Source: Amycolatopsis viridis
Lineage (GTDB): Bacteria; Actinomycetota; Actinomycetes; Mycobacteriales; Pseudonocardiaceae
NCBI RefSeq assembly: GCF_011758765.1
Contig: NZ_JAANOU010000001.1
Coordinates: 5,518,001 to 5,582,000, forward strand
DNA length: 64,000 nt
Direction of reading: 5' to 3'
The position numbers were made by a program, and so were the translations under genes. The notes beneath the pieces are model-generated. The model was not told where the DNA came from. It saw only the letters and a list, made by a program, of their open reading frames with translations, and searched no databases. Every line of letters begins with the position of its first letter. Position 1 is the first letter of the stretch. Shown here piece by piece: positions 63,325 through 64,000 of this stretch.

Positions 63325-64000
63325 GATTCCGCCGGCGCGGGCTGCCCCACCATCAGCAGCGCCTGGTCCAGCGCGACCCGCAGGCTGCGGTGGTCCGCGA
63401 TGCCCTTGCCGACGATGTCGAACGCGGTGCCGTGGTCGACGCTGGTGCGCACGAACGGCAGCCCGATGGTCACGTTGACGCCCTTCTCCAGCCCGAGGTA
63501 CTTGAACGGGATGAGGCCCTGGTCGTGGTACTGGGCGACGACCACGTCGAAACCGCCGGTGCGGGCGCGGAGGAACACCGTGTCGGGCGGGAACGGGCCG
63601 GACACGTCGAACCCTTCGGCCCGTGCGCGGTCGACGGCCGGGCGGATCGTGTCGATCTCCTCGCTACCGAGCACACCGTTCTCGCCGGCGTGCGGGTTCA
63701 ACCCGGCCACCCCGATCCGCGGCCGCGCCCCGAGCGAGGGGCGCAGCGCGGCATCGGCGAGGCGGATCACCCGGAGGATCGAGTCCTCGTCGATCCGGGC
63801 GATGGCGTCCTTCAGCGGCTCGTGGATCGTCACCAGCACGACGCGCAGGTCCTCGCTGGCCATCATCATCGTGTAGTCGTCCGTGCCGCTGAGCTCGGCG
63901 AGGATCTCGGTGTGCCCCGGGTACGGCAGACCCGCCAGCCGCAGCGATTCCTTGTTGAGCGGGGCGGTGACGATCGCGTCGATCTGCCCGTCCATCGCGT
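63321..64000 (-). CDS. PdxA-family 4-phosphate dehydrogenase, N-terminus beyond the window
   Basis: The C-terminal 226 codons of a PdxA-type enzyme, which oxidises and decarboxylates 4-hydroxythreonine-4-phosphate or, in PdxA2 forms, 4-phosphothreonate/4-phosphoerythronate. 'AIVTAPLNKESLRLAGLPYPGHTEILAEL' is the signature with the catalytic Lys/His, 'RIGVAGLNPHAGENGVLGSEE', 'VVVAQYHDQGLIPFKYLG' and 'VRTSVDHGTAFDIVGKG' complete the metal site. An ATG at 63995 is internal; the frame stays open to the window edge. Because of its operon partners it is more likely the catabolic PdxA2 kind than the vitamin B6 enzyme. Confidence 0.88.
   Translation of the reverse strand, partial: AMDGQIDAIVTAPLNKESLRLAGLPYPGHTEILAELSGTDDYTMMMASEDLRVVLVTIHEPLKDAIARIDEDSILRVIRLADAALRPSLGARPRIGVAGLNPHAGENGVLGSEEIDTIRPAVDRARAEGFDVSGPFPPDTVFLRARTGGFDVVVAQYHDQGLIPFKYLGLEKGVNVTIGLPFVRTSVDHGTAFDIVGKGIADHRSLRVALDQALLMVGQPAPAES

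Overview
The window is very GC-rich, with almost every third codon position G or C. It encodes F420-type oxidoreductases, YbaB-like and MT0933-like actinobacterial small proteins, a CsoR/copper ATPase set and an IdeR-type iron box. The TadA / TadA-associated protein / prephenate dehydrogenase neighbourhood beside a serine tRNA is also actinobacterial. Together this points to a chromosomal segment of a Pseudonocardiaceae-like actinomycete, perhaps Amycolatopsis. The genus is inference; no transposase, phage or plasmid gene is visible.

Layout. 0-11 kb: membrane and detoxification genes, two helix-turn-helix regulators, an AraC regulator, a c-di-GMP-type EAL+GGDEF protein with a degenerate EAL site, a small GntR protein, a lipase and tRNA-Ser(GGA). 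11.2-16.2 kb: a ClpS-like/DUF2017 pair, then a tightly coupled four-gene operon (two tiny helical proteins, a 907-residue EccC-like chain of FtsK/SpoIIIE ATPase domains without membrane segments, and a coiled-coil protein), followed by a YbaB/EbfC-like gene. This is my main candidate for an undescribed system. 16.2-24 kb: a large secreted ExeM-type nuclease, an orphan ABC-2 permease, tRNA-Ser(CGA), tadA and its partner, an M20 amidohydrolase, tyrA, and an MT0933-like protein with a Gly-Pro-Thr tail. 24-33 kb: TetR- and GbsR-controlled genes with clear palindromic operators, a two-gene ABC exporter closed by a strong terminator, and an MFS/aldehyde dehydrogenase pair. 32.8-36.7 kb: a complete siderophore importer around an IdeR/DmdR box. 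36.7-46.5 kb: mixed metabolic genes (F420 oxidoreductase, MBL hydrolase, CutA, Ppx/GppA, a TPP-dependent PoxB-like enzyme, a CoA-transferase, a flavin monooxygenase). 46.6-50.5 kb: copper export (CopA, CopZ, CsoR) with a Ni/Co permease inside it and the same 19-bp motif at the copZ and csoR promoters.

50.6-56 kb: a TetR/MFS efflux pair, an SIS isomerase, then a small accessory patch: a LexA-boxed promoter with a truncated reading frame, DUF2188, an XRE-ImmA/IrrE pair with a twin operator, two inverted DnaA-type boxes and an HNH endonuclease of less biased codon use. 56-64 kb: CoA-transferase/ABM pair, SDR, EmrB-type MFS, LLM oxidoreductase, secreted lysyl-oxidase-like protein, and a three-gene catabolic operon (PdxA-like, cyclase, TIM barrel) that runs off the end.

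Regulation. Several genes start 6-7 nt after a TAnnnT-like hexamer, the layout of leaderless actinobacterial transcripts. Many other pairs are joined by ATGA or GTGA stop/start overlaps, so local operons can be read directly. All family names rest on reading motifs by eye; no search was run.
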